From Cricetomys ansorgei (lineage: Eukaryota > Chordata > Mammalia > Rodentia > Nesomyidae), in contig JAMJFZ010003746.1 in the NCBI GenBank assembly GCA_026225945.1, positions 3,592,501 through 3,656,500 on the forward strand: a DNA stretch of 64,000 nucleotides. Direction: 5' to 3'. The notes under the pieces are model-generated. The model was not told the DNA's origin. It searched no databases and was given only the letters and a program-made list of their open reading frames with translations. Position 1 is the first letter of the stretch, and each line of letters opens with the position of its first letter. A program made the position numbers and the translations under genes. Below, piece after piece: positions 54,371 through 64,000 of this stretch.

Positions 54371-54602
54371 CACAGACACTCCATCCCCCGAGGGAACCAG
54401 CCCATCAACCTGAACCATTATGCCACCAAGAAGAGTGTGGCCGAGAGCATGCTGGATGTGGCGCTCTTCATGTCCAATGTTACGCGGCTGAAAGCGGTGC
54501 TGGAGCAGGGGCCATCCTCGCAGTACTACGTTACCCTCATCGCCCTCACCAGCGTCTCTCTGATCCTGCAAGTGGTCATTGGCATCCTTCTCGTGGCTAT
54601 CG
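54371..54602 (+). CDS. Ninj2: Ninjurin-2, second coding exon (N-terminal half and first membrane helix)
   Basis: This exon encodes 77 full codons plus the first base of a split Ala codon. Seen: the motif HYATKKSVAESMLDVALF, typical of ninjurins, then a helical stretch with RLKAVLEQGP and a hydrophobic segment (VSLILQVVIGILLVAIA) that would be the first membrane-spanning helix. The acceptor is a pyrimidine-rich tract ending tctcttacag at 54370. The donor is gtaag at 54603. Known of the family: ninjurins are small two-pass plasma membrane proteins; NINJ1 oligomerises to rupture membranes in lytic death, while NINJ2 is described as an adhesion molecule upregulated after nerve injury. The sequence fits NINJ2 rather than NINJ1 because of VAESMLDVALFMSN and the short N-terminus. 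The exon opens in frame at CAC, so an upstream exon must supply the start codon and about 11 residues. I could not find that exon. The frame stays open upstream of the acceptor but has no ATG there. Confidence 0.96.
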
Positions 54603-55040
54603 GTAAGGAGCCCAGCTTGGAGTCAGGCTGTCTGCCCCGGCGCCCCCTGGTGGTAGGAAAGGGCCCTGCATCGCACGTGAAACTTCCCAGCCACCTGCTA
54701 ACAGGGTCAGTCCTCACTTCCAAGTAGCAGATCCGAAGTCTCCTGGCCCATCTCCTCATTTCCTCAGGCACTCCTCGACGGCTGCTGAATGACTGACCCC
54801 ACTTTTGTATTGTAAGCGCACCTCCCCTTTTAAAAGATGCTTTTGCATGTGGATGCCTCACTTGCTGGTCAGAAGACCCAAACACATTTCAGCTCAGTGA
54901 CTGCTTGATTGCTTCGTGGGCGGTCTCTAAAGCTGGGTTGTCTCCGAATTCCTGGGTGCGGAGAGGGAAGCTCCAGGCTTCAGCCCTGCTAGGATGACCC
55001 TACTCCCGCTCCCCCCACCCCGTTCTCCTTTTCTCTACAG
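54603..55040 (+). other. Ninj2: Ninj2 intron between the two coding exons
   Basis: A 438-bp intron with GT-AG ends and no SINE. It contains a strong CTCF-type core at 54640-54653 and a C-rich stretch before the acceptor. The remainder shows nothing I can name. Confidence 0.85.
54640..54653 (-). promoter_or_regulatory. CTCF-type core motif
   Basis: On the minus strand the bases read CCACCAGGGGGCGC, a full match to the well-known CTCF core. It begins 37 bp past the Ninj2 exon donor, inside the intron. CTCF sites act as insulators or loop anchors. The motif points with its strand toward the Ninj2 5' side. Binding is inferred from the motif only. Confidence 0.65.
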
Positions 55041-55207
55041 CCAAGCTGAACCTGAATGAGGTGGAAAACCAATGGCGTCTAAACCAGCTCAACAATGCAG
55101 CCACCACCTTGGTCTTCATTACTGTGGTCATCAACATTTTCATCACTGCTTTCGGGGCACACAAGACAGGCTCCATGGCCGCCAGGGCCTCCAGCAATCC
55201 TGTCTAA
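55041..55207 (+). CDS. Ninj2: Ninjurin-2, last coding exon (second membrane helix and C-terminus)
   Basis: The exon starts after ttttctctacag (ending 55040). Its first two bases complete the split Ala codon, and it runs for 54 more codons to TAA at 55205-55207. Seen: LNLNEVENQWRLNQLNN forms the loop between membrane helices, TLVFITVVINIFITAF is the second hydrophobic helix, and a short tail ends SSNPV. The two exons give 132 residues. With the missing first exon of about 11 residues the protein would be about 143, the normal NINJ2 length. No frameshift or early stop is present, so the gene looks intact here. The intron between the two coding exons is 438 bp. The exon appears to end at 55225 (cccag followed by gtgag), only 18 bases after the stop, which would leave most of the 3'UTR in a separate exon. 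Confidence 0.97.
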
Positions 55208-55225
55208 TTCCCACCAAAGACCCAG
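55208..55225 (+). other. Ninj2: Ninj2 3'UTR part of the last coding exon, ending at a splice donor
   Basis: After the TAA stop, 18 bases lead to cccag|gtgagg, a near-consensus 5' splice site. A matching acceptor lies at 56147-56148. A junction only 18 nt beyond the stop lies inside the usual 50-55 nt limit, so it should not trigger nonsense-mediated decay. The donor is inferred from sequence only. Confidence 0.6.
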
Positions 55226-55376
55226 GTGAGGTGGAAGCCCAGAGAACCTCAGGTCCAAGGGCTCCCCACTGACCTTCTCTGCCTCTGGAGGATAGAGCAA
55301 GAGGGCTCTCCCTCACCACACCAAAGGGGAAGGTCTACAGGCCTGCAGGCAAAGGAGTTCTTGGAGAGCTGATGGA

Positions 55377-55670
55377 CCTCCCACAGGACGTGTGCCATGA
55401 GTGGTGGGGTACACGTGTAAGCCTCCCTTAGTGCATGCACCATGAATTCTGAGTTACACCCACGAGTCAACCACAGTGCATGCACCTTGAGTGTGGTCTA
55501 TAGGCTCGAGCCTCCCACAGTAAATGCACAAGTGTTGGTGTTCAGGTGTCAACCTCCAACAGAACGCTCACAGTTGAGTGCTTGTTTATAAGCATAGGCC
55601 TCCCACAGTACATGTGCCATGAGTGACGGGTTATATGTATGAGCTCCTGAAGTATGTGTACCATGAGAGG
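55377..55670. repeat. Degenerate minisatellite, about 45-bp unit, about 6.5 copies
   Basis: Units start at about 55377, 55422, 55467, 55511, 55553, 55599 and 55643, each opening with a cctcccacag-like block followed by a gtgcatgcaccatgag-like block and then a gggttacacgtatgag-like block. Spacing is 42-46 bp. Copies have diverged clearly from each other, so this is an old array. It lies between the Ninj2 stop-codon exon and the proposed non-coding last exon, so it is intronic if that exon is real and 3'UTR if it is not. Confidence 0.8.
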
Positions 55671-55741
55671 GACTCCATGAGGCCAGCCCTGAGGTCTTTG
55701 CTCTGAAGGGAGTGACTATTCTTCAGTTCTTTTGCTGTTTT

Positions 55742-55825
55742 TGTTTTTAGGCAGTGTCTCTTATAACCCAGGCTAGCCTTAAACTCCCTATGTAACCAAG
55801 GATGACAGGTGCCACACTCAGCCAG
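55742..55825 (-). repeat. B1-like SINE fragment
   Basis: Antisense B1: the block aggcagtgtctc, then cccaggctagccttaaact. The left half is missing and divergence is high. Confidence 0.55.
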
Positions 55826-55876
55826 ACTTTTCTCCTGCAGCTTGGGATGGGGTGGAAGGCCAGTGTGGCCTGCTGA

Positions 55877-55902
55877 CAATAATAATAATAATAATAATAA
55901 AA
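55877..55902. repeat. (AAT)n microsatellite
   Basis: About eight AAT units ending in a short A run. Confidence 0.9.
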
Positions 55903-56148
55903 ATGGAGCTGTGGCTTCTCCTTGGTCTTGTCTTGCTGTGCCTTCCACTCCCACTACGGCCCAGGAGCCAGCATCAGCATCCACACTGCTATCTGGGAGA
56001 TGGCTGGAAACTGCACAGACACCCCCCACCCCCAGGGCTGCTGATCACAATACTTTTTACTGACTTCACCTGGCAGATTGCATGCAAATCAGTCTGAGGA
56101 ATCTCATCTGGAGGGCCCTCCACTGTCTCTTATCTGCTTCCTCCACAG

Positions 56149-56480
56149 GAGCCGGGGTCCCTGACCTATCAGGCTAACCGGCACTTTCTGCAGCCTGTGG
56201 GAGAACTTCCAGGGACACGAAGATGTCCTCACTTCCTGCCCACAGCACCTGAATTAAGGCTGATGCTTTACTGGTTGACAGGATTGCCTCTCGGTCTGGA
56301 GGCCTGTGCTCCAGCTTCACGGCAGTCATCCTCTCCTCCAGCAACAGTGAGGTCTGCCAAGGCAGTCTGCACAGCCTGTAGACTCCAGTTCCACTGAATT
56401 CCTTTCCTCTGTTGCAGGCCTCAATTTCCCTTTCTGCAAAATGGAAATCCTATCTATAAAGATATCTGAAAATCTACCAG
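56149..56480 (+). other. Ninj2: Probable Ninj2 non-coding last exon (3'UTR)
   Basis: A pyrimidine-rich stretch ending cttcctccacag (AG at 56147-56148) is followed by gagccggggtcc. It pairs in a sensible way with the donor at 55226. The sequence after it is free of SINEs until a B1 at 56697. No AATAAA is visible. The nearest variant signals are TATAAA at 56455-56460 and AATACA at 56688-56693, so the end given here is a guess. NINJ genes in other mammals are known to have a non-coding terminal exon. Confidence 0.5.
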
Positions 56481-56696
56481 TTAGTCTTGCTGTCTTCAGT
56501 CATATGGGCCCTAAATCAGGCTGGTGTGCTAATGTCTTTCATCTGTGTCCTAGAAAGGATTTATTGTCTGTACATCAAACATAGGCCACTCAGTTCTGGG
56601 CTGATGAGTACACATAAGACTTTTAAAGAATCTACTATAACCTATTCTGGTTTTTCACACTAACGGTGTCTCTTAGATGTGTTCAAATAATACATC

Positions 56697-56836
56697 TGGT
56701 GGCACACGCCTTTAATCCCAGGACTCAGAAGGCAAGCAGATCTCTGTGAGTTCGAGGCCAGCCTAAGTCTACAGAGTGAGTTCCAGGGCAGCCAGAGTTA
56801 TAACTCAGAAACTCTATCTTGAAAAAAAAAAAAAAT
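56697..56836 (+). repeat. B1 SINE
   Basis: Sense B1 starting ctggtggcacacgcctttaa, ending in a 13-base A run. The first bases of B1 are missing. It marks the likely outer limit of the Ninj2 last exon. Confidence 0.9.
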
Positions 56837-56847
56837 ACAAATTTTTG

Positions 56848-56980
56848 GCTGGCGAGATTGTTCGGTGAGTTAAGACATCTGCTGACAAGTGAGGCGATCT
56901 GAGTTGGACCCTCAAATGGCAGGAGGGAGAACCAAACTACTGAACGCTGCCCTCTGACCTCCACTGCAGCAATTTTAATT
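56848..56980 (+). repeat. B3-type (B2 family) SINE, 3' truncated
   Basis: Sense: ctggcgagattgttcggtg, gttaagacatctgctgac and ctgccctctgacctcc follow the B3 order. The CA-rich tail is lost. Confidence 0.65.
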
Positions 56981-57160
56981 TTTGTTTTGTTTTTTGAGAC
57001 GAGGTCTTCCCATGTGACTATGGTTACATATACCCCCACATGCTCTGAAGGACTACAGCCGTAAAACATCTTGGGAATTTGTATTTTACACAGCCTGCAA
57101 CTTGCTATGTATAAAGCAGGCTGACTTTCATAGAAAAGACCCAGTCCCTCTGCAATAACA

Positions 57161-57301
57161 TTTATTTCTTGAGACAGGTCTCACTACGTAGCAGCACTGG
57201 CTGTCCTAAAACTGTAGACCAGGTTGGCCTTGAACTCACTGAGATATGCTTGCCTCTGCCTCCCAAATGCTGGGATTCAAGGTGTGCATAACCACACCCA
57301 G
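57161..57301 (-). repeat. B1 SINE
   Basis: Antisense B1, nearly full: ttgagacaggtctcactac to accacacccagg. It lies in the intergenic space between Ninj2 and B4galnt3. Confidence 0.88.
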
Positions 57302-57324
57302 GTAAAAACATTAAAAGCGTGTGT

Positions 57325-57520
57325 GGGGCTGGTTGGAGAAAGATGGCACACTGGCTGTTCTTCCAGCCCGCTCCCACATGGTGACTCACAACCATCTGTA
57401 ACTCTAGTCCCTGGGGATCTGACAACACCACTCTTCTGGCCTCCCTGGGCACCAGGCATTCAGATGGTGCACAGCTATACATGCAGGCAAAACACCCTTA
57501 CGCATAAAATAAAAAATCTT
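57325..57520 (+). repeat. B2 SINE with internal deletion
   Basis: Sense: ggggctggttggagaaagat, then ctgttcttccag joins directly to ccgctcccacatgg, so the box-B side is shortened. Ends ataaaataaaaaatcttg. Confidence 0.85.
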
Positions 57521-57639
57521 GAAAAACAGAAATTAAAAAATTGCCTAGATCAAACATAACTAGGGAGGCCAACTCACATCTTCAAATCGTGAATAGGGCA
57601 TCTTCAATTCACACAGACAAGATTTTTAAAACAATTTTT

Positions 57640-57741
57640 ATTTTGACAGCTTCTTGCTAAGTAGCTTAGGCTGGCCTTGCACTCGGAACCTTCCCGTCTC
57701 AGCTTCCCTAGGATGGGATAACAGCTGTGAGCAACCCTGTC
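57640..57741 (-). repeat. B1-like SINE
   Basis: Antisense B1 with tail ttttattttgacagc and core taggctggccttgcact. Its A-tail supplies an AATAAA on the minus strand that B4galnt3 transcripts could use. Confidence 0.7.
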
Positions 57742-58083
57742 AGGGTGAAGCCTTTCTAGCTGAGACTATGCCCTCCACTAAATTTCTGAGTTATTTGAAA
57801 GCTGCCCTCTGACCTCCATTGCGGTCTGAGAGTCTGCTGAGACCACGAGACACTTGGGACAGTACTGTGTCCTTCCCAGGCACACTTCAGCATAGAAAGC
57901 TTTTTCTTTCTGTCAATAAGCCACCAAACCAGGACTCAAGGCAGAAAGAAGGTAAGGATGCCCTTTAGCCTGCCACTGAGACAGCTGAGGGTCATGAATG
58001 TAGTCCCTTGGTTCTTCTACACAACCCTTTCTTATCACGATGGGGCAATAGGAAACGGCCATTTGTTTTTCTAAGATGCTGAC
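57742..58083. other. Intergenic stretch, nothing recognised
   Basis: Between the last B1 and the ATTAAA candidate. No repeat or coding signal is visible. Confidence 0.5.
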
Positions 58084-59812
58084 TTTAATGCCCTCCTCCC
58101 TCTCCACATCCATGGCGTTTCCCTTTCCCGTTAAGGCAGCTGGTAAGGAGGTAACAGACATCAAACACAAGGCACTAGACCTGGGAGGGAGGTGATGAGC
58201 AGAGTGGGGTGGTCCTCAGAAACAGAGCAGGAGGGCTGGGGACTGGCTCTGGGCCTCCCAGTATAATGCCAAGAGTCTATGGCCTTAGAAGCCTGGCACC
58301 CAGCTGTCCAAACTGCAGCCCTCGCCTACTTCCTATGTGCCTTTTGTAAAGGGCAGAAGGCCTGAGCAAGGTTGAGAAAAGGGCACAGCCCACAGACAGA
58401 ACCACCCTGCCTTCTGATTGCTTGAAGGCAAGGGCCCAGCGGTTCCCTCCACTTTGCATGTGCTAAGCTGTTTCTGGCACTCAGAGCCCACCACATGGGT
58501 CCTGCAGCTCCAAATGCTGGCAGTCCTGATTCACACAGCACATGGCAAGTCAGGCTTTTCGGAGTGGCCCTGCTGCACACCCACAAGCCCTTTCTCACGG
58601 CAGGAAGGCACTGCCCTAACCTCCCATTCACAGACTGAGGTTATTACCCACCCACCAATGCACCACTGGTGAATCAGCAGCAGCAGCAGCAGAAAGTCCC
58701 CAGCCACAAAGCACTGGGATTAATAGTGCAAGGTAACTATGTGACACTGGGTGACAGAGGGATAGCCAAAGACAGAAAAGGTTTACAGGCTGTTTCCCCA
58801 AAAACTAACCACTTTTCAGTTCTTCCTGATCATGTTCTCGGCTTCTCATACCTCACTCTGCCTCTTATGTGATGGTCAGGTTTTGCCTAGACCTCCTCTC
58901 AGGGCAGGAGGCTGGGGCTCTCTCTGCAGGAGAGCAAGGCCACAGGGGTGCTAGGCTTGCTGTGTACACATTCTCTTCCCCTTTTGTCTCTCTCTGCTTG
59001 AGTCCTTCCCGAATTCTTACTTAAGCTGCTGGCAGGCTATCTATGTCACTCTCGGTGGGTGCCTTCCTATTCTCTCCAGAAAGGCAAGCCAAAGGAGAAG
59101 GAGCAGTTCTCTGTCTGCTTGACCTTGCTGGCTCTATACAGCCCATATGTGGGCACTGGGGATTGGGCCCTCTGCCTGCCCATTCCCACCCAACACCCAC
59201 TGCAGTAGGAATAGTGCCATCAATGTTGGACTTACAGTCTAAAAAACCCTCTATCTGGTGGGGCTGGGGTTAATGCGCCAATTGGTGGGCAGCTGTCCAG
59301 TGGCTACCAGGAAGATGTATGTGTTTGGAAGGCACGAACTGGGCCTGGAGCTGGAAGCACTCCACATGGGACCAGCACCTCAGTGGGTCTGAGGTCTCCA
59401 TGCACGGCCTCACCTCCAGTCAGTGCTGGGTCTAGACATCTTTAGTCTCCATTAAAAAAGTCCCCGCCCCACCCCCACACCTCCATCCCAAATAAAATCT
59501 GTCAGTTAAAGTTTCTGGTTCACGGTCAACACTCCCTGTGAGGAGCGCTGGGGCTGTAGGCATGGCCCTTTGTGGACAAGGTGGTATTCTACTCAAGAAG
59601 GCATTTTCTTCTTGACCTCACTGCCCACCCTAAGCAGCCATTCCATCAACTCAGTGTGTGGCGGAGAAGCCCTGGCCCTGCGTGAAGGCACAGCTCCTGG
59701 TGGAGAAGGCAACTCATGCCCAGGCTCCTGCTCTTCATATTCCCTCCTCGAATAGCAACCTGGGCTCTGAGGTCAACTGCAAGTCTAGGAGCTGTAAGCA
59801 GCTGTCCCTGGG
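58084..59812 (-). other. B4galnt3: Probable B4galnt3 3'UTR (3' end uncertain)
   Basis: Downstream of the B4galnt3 stop on the minus strand, about 1.7 kb carry no SINE I can recognise, unlike most of the window. This would fit a transcribed 3'UTR under some constraint. No AATAAA is seen on the minus strand in this stretch. The first plausible variant is ATTAAA, formed by the complement of 58084-58089. An AATAAA further down (complement of about 57647) lies in the tail of a B1 copy and could be used instead. A short CAG run (CTG in the transcript) sits at about 58677-58692. The end point is an inference. Confidence 0.4.
58677..58692. repeat. Short CAG/CTG run
   Basis: About five CAG units on the plus strand, hence CTG in a B4galnt3 transcript if the 3'UTR extends this far. 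It is short and not expected to be unstable. Confidence 0.8.
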
Positions 59813-59921
59813 TCACAGCATCTTCATCTGGCGGCGGTTCCACATGCCTCGCTTGGAATGGAAGTGATGGAAGAAGTTCCTGAGGGACAGCCGCTCCACT
59901 TCCAGGCCTGCTTGGAGGATC
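59813..59921 (-). CDS. B4galnt3: Beta-1,4-N-acetylgalactosaminyltransferase 3, last coding exon and stop
   Basis: The exon begins on the minus strand after gctgccctctctcctccag. Its first base completes the split Arg codon, and 35 residues follow before TGA (59815-59813). Seen: [20 protein letters not shown], then [15 protein letters not shown] as the C-terminus. The [11 protein letters not shown] block is a recognisable end of the B4GALNT3/4 catalytic domain. The tail is basic and not membrane-like, as expected for the lumenal end of a type II Golgi enzyme. With the two upstream exons the window holds about the last 130 residues of a protein that is about 1000 residues long in mammals (known length). 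The gene runs toward Ninj2, tail to tail. Confidence 0.95.
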
Positions 59922-60235
59922 CTGGAGGAGAGAGGGCAGCGTGAGCCAGCAAAGGCAGGAACACAACAGGTAAACCAGGCACCAGGCACCCCCGGGGCAG
60001 CCAGGCCCCTGAGGAACCCCACCTTCCACATCTACGTCAGACCCCACCCTCCTTCCTCTGGTCACTTCCATGGGGCAAAAGCAAGTTCAGGTGCAGGGAG
60101 GCAGCGTGCCAGGGTTGCAGTCCCAGGTGTATGACTCGAGAGTCACACTGTCTATCAAAGATGCTCTCTTTCTCTAGTTGAGGACAATAGTTTTATAAAT
60201 GTGTGTATCTACATAGATGTACCTATCCTCTCTAC

Positions 60236-60236
<1 letters not shown>

Positions 60237-60305
<69 letters not shown>
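60237..60305. repeat. (CA)n microsatellite, long
   Basis: About 34 uninterrupted CA units, the longest perfect dinucleotide run in the window, inside the last B4galnt3 intron. Likely polymorphic. Confidence 0.98.
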
Positions 60306-60307
<2 letters not shown>

Positions 60308-60444
60308 TGATGGGTTTACAGCACTCAACACAGTTCCCAGCACACACCAACTGCCAGTTACTAATGATATATTACAGTGTCAGGAGAGAACTGAAGAAAC
60401 CATCCACAGACTTTCCTATTCCTGTTTGTGAGTAGGTGGGTGGA

Positions 60445-60530
60445 TGAGGATCATGTTGTTATGTAACCCAGGCTGGCCTCAAGATTCTTCTGCCTCAGCT
60501 TCCTGAAAACTGGGATTAAAGATGTGTACG
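60445..60530 (-). repeat. B1 SINE, left arm of an inverted pair
   Basis: Antisense: cccaggctggcctcaagatt and ctgggattaaagatg. It meets the next B1 head to head at the shared ggccagg. Confidence 0.82.
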
Positions 60531-60676
60531 GCCAGGCAGTGGCAGTCCATGCCTTTCCAGGACGCAGAGGCAGGTGGATCTCTGTGAGTTTGAGGCTAGC
60601 CTGGTCTACAGAGTGAGTTCAGGACAGCTAGAGTTACAACAGAGAAACCCTGTCTCAAGGAAAGGAAAGGAAAAAA
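60531..60676 (+). repeat. B1 SINE, right arm of an inverted pair
   Basis: Sense: ccaggcagtggcagtccatg, box-B-like gagtttgaggctagcctgg, end ccctgtctcaagg and a GGAAA-rich tail. Confidence 0.93.
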
Positions 60677-60713
60677 AGGGGGCGTGTGTCACACAGCCTG
60701 GCTTTTTTTCTAG

Positions 60714-60783
60714 CGATGCTGGGGATCAAACCCAAGGTCTCACACAGGCCAGGCAATGCTCTCCATCCGCAAGGTCAGCAGGG
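60714..60783 (-). repeat. ID-type SINE fragment
   Basis: Antisense ID: gatgctggggatcaaaccca, then aggccaggcaatgctctcc. Confidence 0.72.
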
Positions 60784-61626
60784 GTCCCTTTCCAAGGAGG
60801 CCTGTACTTCAAACAGCACTGCAGGTAGATAGAATCAGAAGCAGCTCTTTCCTCCAGTCTCAAAGACAGCAGGAGAGTTAATAACTATTTTGGAGGACTG
60901 CATCAAAGCCCAGAGCCCAGCATGAAGGTCACACGGGACAGTTGCCACTGCTCCAGGCTCCCATCCGCTTTGGGGTCTCCTGTGATGTGGCTTCCTGTGA
61001 CTGAACCTCTCTGAACTTCTCCCCTCCCTGCTTTTAAGTCTCAGCATTTCAGTGTTCTTCCTTTTAATTCCCTCCAGTGGGAAATCAAAAACAGGCCTGG
61101 GTTTCAGGCCTCTGATGCTTTGCTGGGAGAGAAAGGACAAGTAATTAACTACTCTTCAGGACTGGTTTCCACTGGAGAGACGGATCAACTGTACAGAGCA
61201 CAGGAGTTAGGTGAGGAGGATAAATGAGGCTTTGGCCATGAACCCATCTGCCGATTATGATTACCCCAAAGGTTGGGGGCTGCACCTTGCCCTCCCAGGA
61301 AGCAGCATGCCCCTGGTGCCCCTGACCTTGTCCCTTCCCCTCCTGTCTACTCCCTTCCAGTGGTTATGTTTTCTTTCCCTTCTTTGTTCTTCCCTTAAGC
61401 TCAGATTCCAAGGTAGCACCCTCCCTCCTTCCCTTTCTCTTGGGAGCAAACTTCTTAAAAGAGGACTCACATGCAAACACAGGGAGAAACGTTCCCACTT
61501 GGGCAGCCCTGCATCCCACACAACCCTACTTCTTGCTGGAACACTCAACTGACCTGCCTGCTGAGTCCACTGTTCCCTGTGTCCTCCCAGCTCTCTCCTT
61601 TTCCCTTTCCTTTTCTGAGGGCTGGG
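60784..61626. other. Intron stretch, no repeat recognised
   Basis: Single-copy looking intron of B4galnt3. A C/T-rich block lies around 61330-61440. Confidence 0.5.
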
Positions 61627-61739
61627 GATTGGGACAGGGTCTTGCCATGTAGCCCAGGCTGGCCTTGAACTTGTGGCAGTCTTCCTGCCTCCAGCTTCCC
61701 TAGAGCTGGGATTAGTGGCATACGCCATCACACCAGGCT
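61627..61739 (-). repeat. B1 SINE
   Basis: Antisense: gacagggtcttgccatgtag, then cccaggctggccttgaactt; ends atcacaccaggct. Confidence 0.85.
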
Positions 61740-62012
61740 AAGAATACTAATGTACGAGTGTATGCAAACACATGGTCTGCATTGGCTTATGTGTTTTAGT
61801 CTGGCTTAGTTCCAGGCTAAGTTTCTCTTCTCTGCTTCCTACTCTGTCCAAGATGCCAGGAGCTCCTGTCTCCATGAATGCTACCAATCCTGCCACAAAC
61901 CATACCATACCATCCCTGCCACAAACCTGCTGGCCAGCTGTTCCTTTAAGATGCTTCAGTCAGGTACTTCGTCACAGTGATGGCCAAAGCAGCAAATCCC
62001 CCCCCAACCTCC

Positions 62013-62013
<1 letters not shown>

Positions 62014-62056
<43 letters not shown>
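62014..62056. repeat. (CA)n microsatellite
   Basis: About 21 CA units after a C-rich stretch. Confidence 0.97.
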
Positions 62057-62058
<2 letters not shown>

Positions 62059-62065
62059 TTTTCTT

Positions 62066-62130
62066 TAGTACATGGACTGAGCCAAGGCCTCCTTCACGCT
62101 AGGCAGGTGATCTGTATGCCCAGCACTCCC
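62066..62130 (-). repeat. ID-type SINE remnant
   Basis: Antisense trace: gtacatggactgagccaagg and cgctaggcaggtgatctg. Strongly diverged. Confidence 0.4.
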
Positions 62131-62596
62131 CTTCTTCTCTGAGGTTATTACTTCTTTTCAAAATCTCTTCCCTCCTTCCCTCCAGGAATCCAGGCCCCCT
62201 GGATATCCAGTTGCCATTTAATGATCAATCCTATTTTGCTGGCCCCCAACTCACTCCTGACCCTTGGCCTGTCTCCTCCAAGCAGCTGTGGCCTAGAGAA
62301 GCAAGCTCCCTGGCTGGGGAGATGCTCATCTTAGCCTGGGCACCCCTCATGGTCCTGGGAATATTATCTCACTGCTTAGCTCCCGTCTCTTACTTTACCT
62401 CCGACAACTCAACTGACCACTCAGACCAGGACACACAGTGGAAGTATCATCTCTGCTGGATACACAGCCCGAGTGTCAGTGGAGTCAGCCCATGCCTTGG
62501 GAATCTGCAGCACAGTTCTGTGGCTCTGGCTCACTGCCCTCTGGGCCCGTGCGATTGGAACTCCAGCAGATCCCTAAAGGCCCTCCCCCCGTGTCA

Positions 62597-63420
<824 letters not shown>

Positions 63421-63595
63421 TCAGCAGACCTCGGCAAGAGCCGCGACACGAGGCCACTCTCTAGAGGAATCCTCGGGCTCTCTACTGAAGAGAATCACAC
63501 GAAGCTAAACACGGCGAATCTCCACAATCCTTGGTTGTGGAGTGGAGGCCTCACATCACATGGTAAATTCAGACTTGCCTCCCACTTCCTCTGTC

Positions 63596-63723
63596 TTTTG
63601 AGATCGAGTCTCACCATCTTGCAAAGACTAGCCTGGCATTTTTTTGTGTGGTCCAGGTTGGCCTCAACTCATGCCTTAGCCTCCCGGATGTTGGGATTAT
63701 AGGCATATGCCACAATACCTGAC
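63596..63723 (-). repeat. B1 SINE
   Basis: Antisense: ttttgagatcgagtctcacc, an insertion of T-rich bases, then ggtccaggttggcctcaact; ends ccacaatacctgac. Confidence 0.8.
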
Positions 63724-63837
63724 TTTTGTCCCATGTTTTATGGAGTCTGAGGGTTCTGACAATTGGGAACACACCCCTTACGATTTACTTAGCCCCCCTG
63801 AGGTGCTAGGTCTGCAATGCTGAGCCAGAGACGCTCC

Positions 63838-64000
63838 TTGCTATGGTTGGGAAGCATCCCTCCAAGGCCATGTGATAAAGGCTTGCTTTCCAGGCTGTGG
63901 TTCACTGGGAACTAGCGGAACCTGTAGGAGGTAGGGGCTAGCGGAAAGAGGTTAAGTCACTAGGAGGTGAGGATATTGGGATCCTAGCCCCTTCCTCTCT
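63838..64000 (+). mobile_element. MaLR-type LTR, 5' part, cut by the window edge
   Basis: Opens tgctatggttgggaagcatc, then ccaaggccatgtgataaagg, and runs to ggatcctagccccttcctct. The order matches the element at 18390-18720. The start resembles MLT1/ORR1 LTRs. Subfamily is not assigned. Confidence 0.5.

Overview
This window is nuclear DNA from a mammal, almost certainly a muroid rodent (mouse, rat, hamster or vole kind). The evidence is a very dense load of rodent SINEs: B1 (7SL-derived), B2/B3 and ID (tRNA-derived), and B4-like. There are also old mammal-wide MIR and L2 pieces, MaLR-type LTRs and long CA/GT microsatellites. The coding exons are split by GT-AG introns and match vertebrate Ninj2 and B4galnt3. 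I see no bacterial, viral or plasmid gene set, and almost all long open frames are chance frames through SINEs and microsatellites. The exact species cannot be fixed from the sequence. The Ninj2 protein resembles my recollection of mouse Ninj2 but differs from it at several residues.

Layout. Positions 1-54370 hold no exon I can recognise. They are best read as upstream sequence or the long first intron of Ninj2, filled with SINEs in both orientations, simple repeats, a few MIR/L2 fossils, MaLR-like LTRs and a U2 snRNA fragment. Ninj2 lies on the + strand. A coding exon at 54371-54602 and a coding exon at 55041-55207 together give 132 residues. A probable non-coding last exon starts at 56149. 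The first coding exon (about 11 codons) was not found. B4galnt3 lies on the - strand and points toward Ninj2. Its last three coding exons are 63246-63399, 62598-62724 and 59813-59921, followed by a 3'UTR that may run to about 58084. The two genes are therefore tail to tail, as in human 12p13 from established knowledge.

The genes do not form a pathway. Ninj2 is a small two-pass membrane protein of the ninjurin family. B4galnt3 is a Golgi N-acetylgalactosaminyltransferase that makes LacdiNAc glycans.

The most interesting non-genic structures are: a 45-bp degenerate minisatellite (about 6.5 copies) just after the Ninj2 stop codon; a strong CTCF core motif 37 bp beyond the exon 54371-54602 donor; a 172-bp inverted duplication (39351/40771) that brackets a 283-bp GT/GC tract; a CpG-rich block at 44200-44535; six perfect GGGTCA units at 6805-6840; and exact tandem duplications of 51 bp and 30 bp. 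I found no evidence of a new biological system. The window is an ordinary repeat-rich mammalian locus with several structural curiosities.
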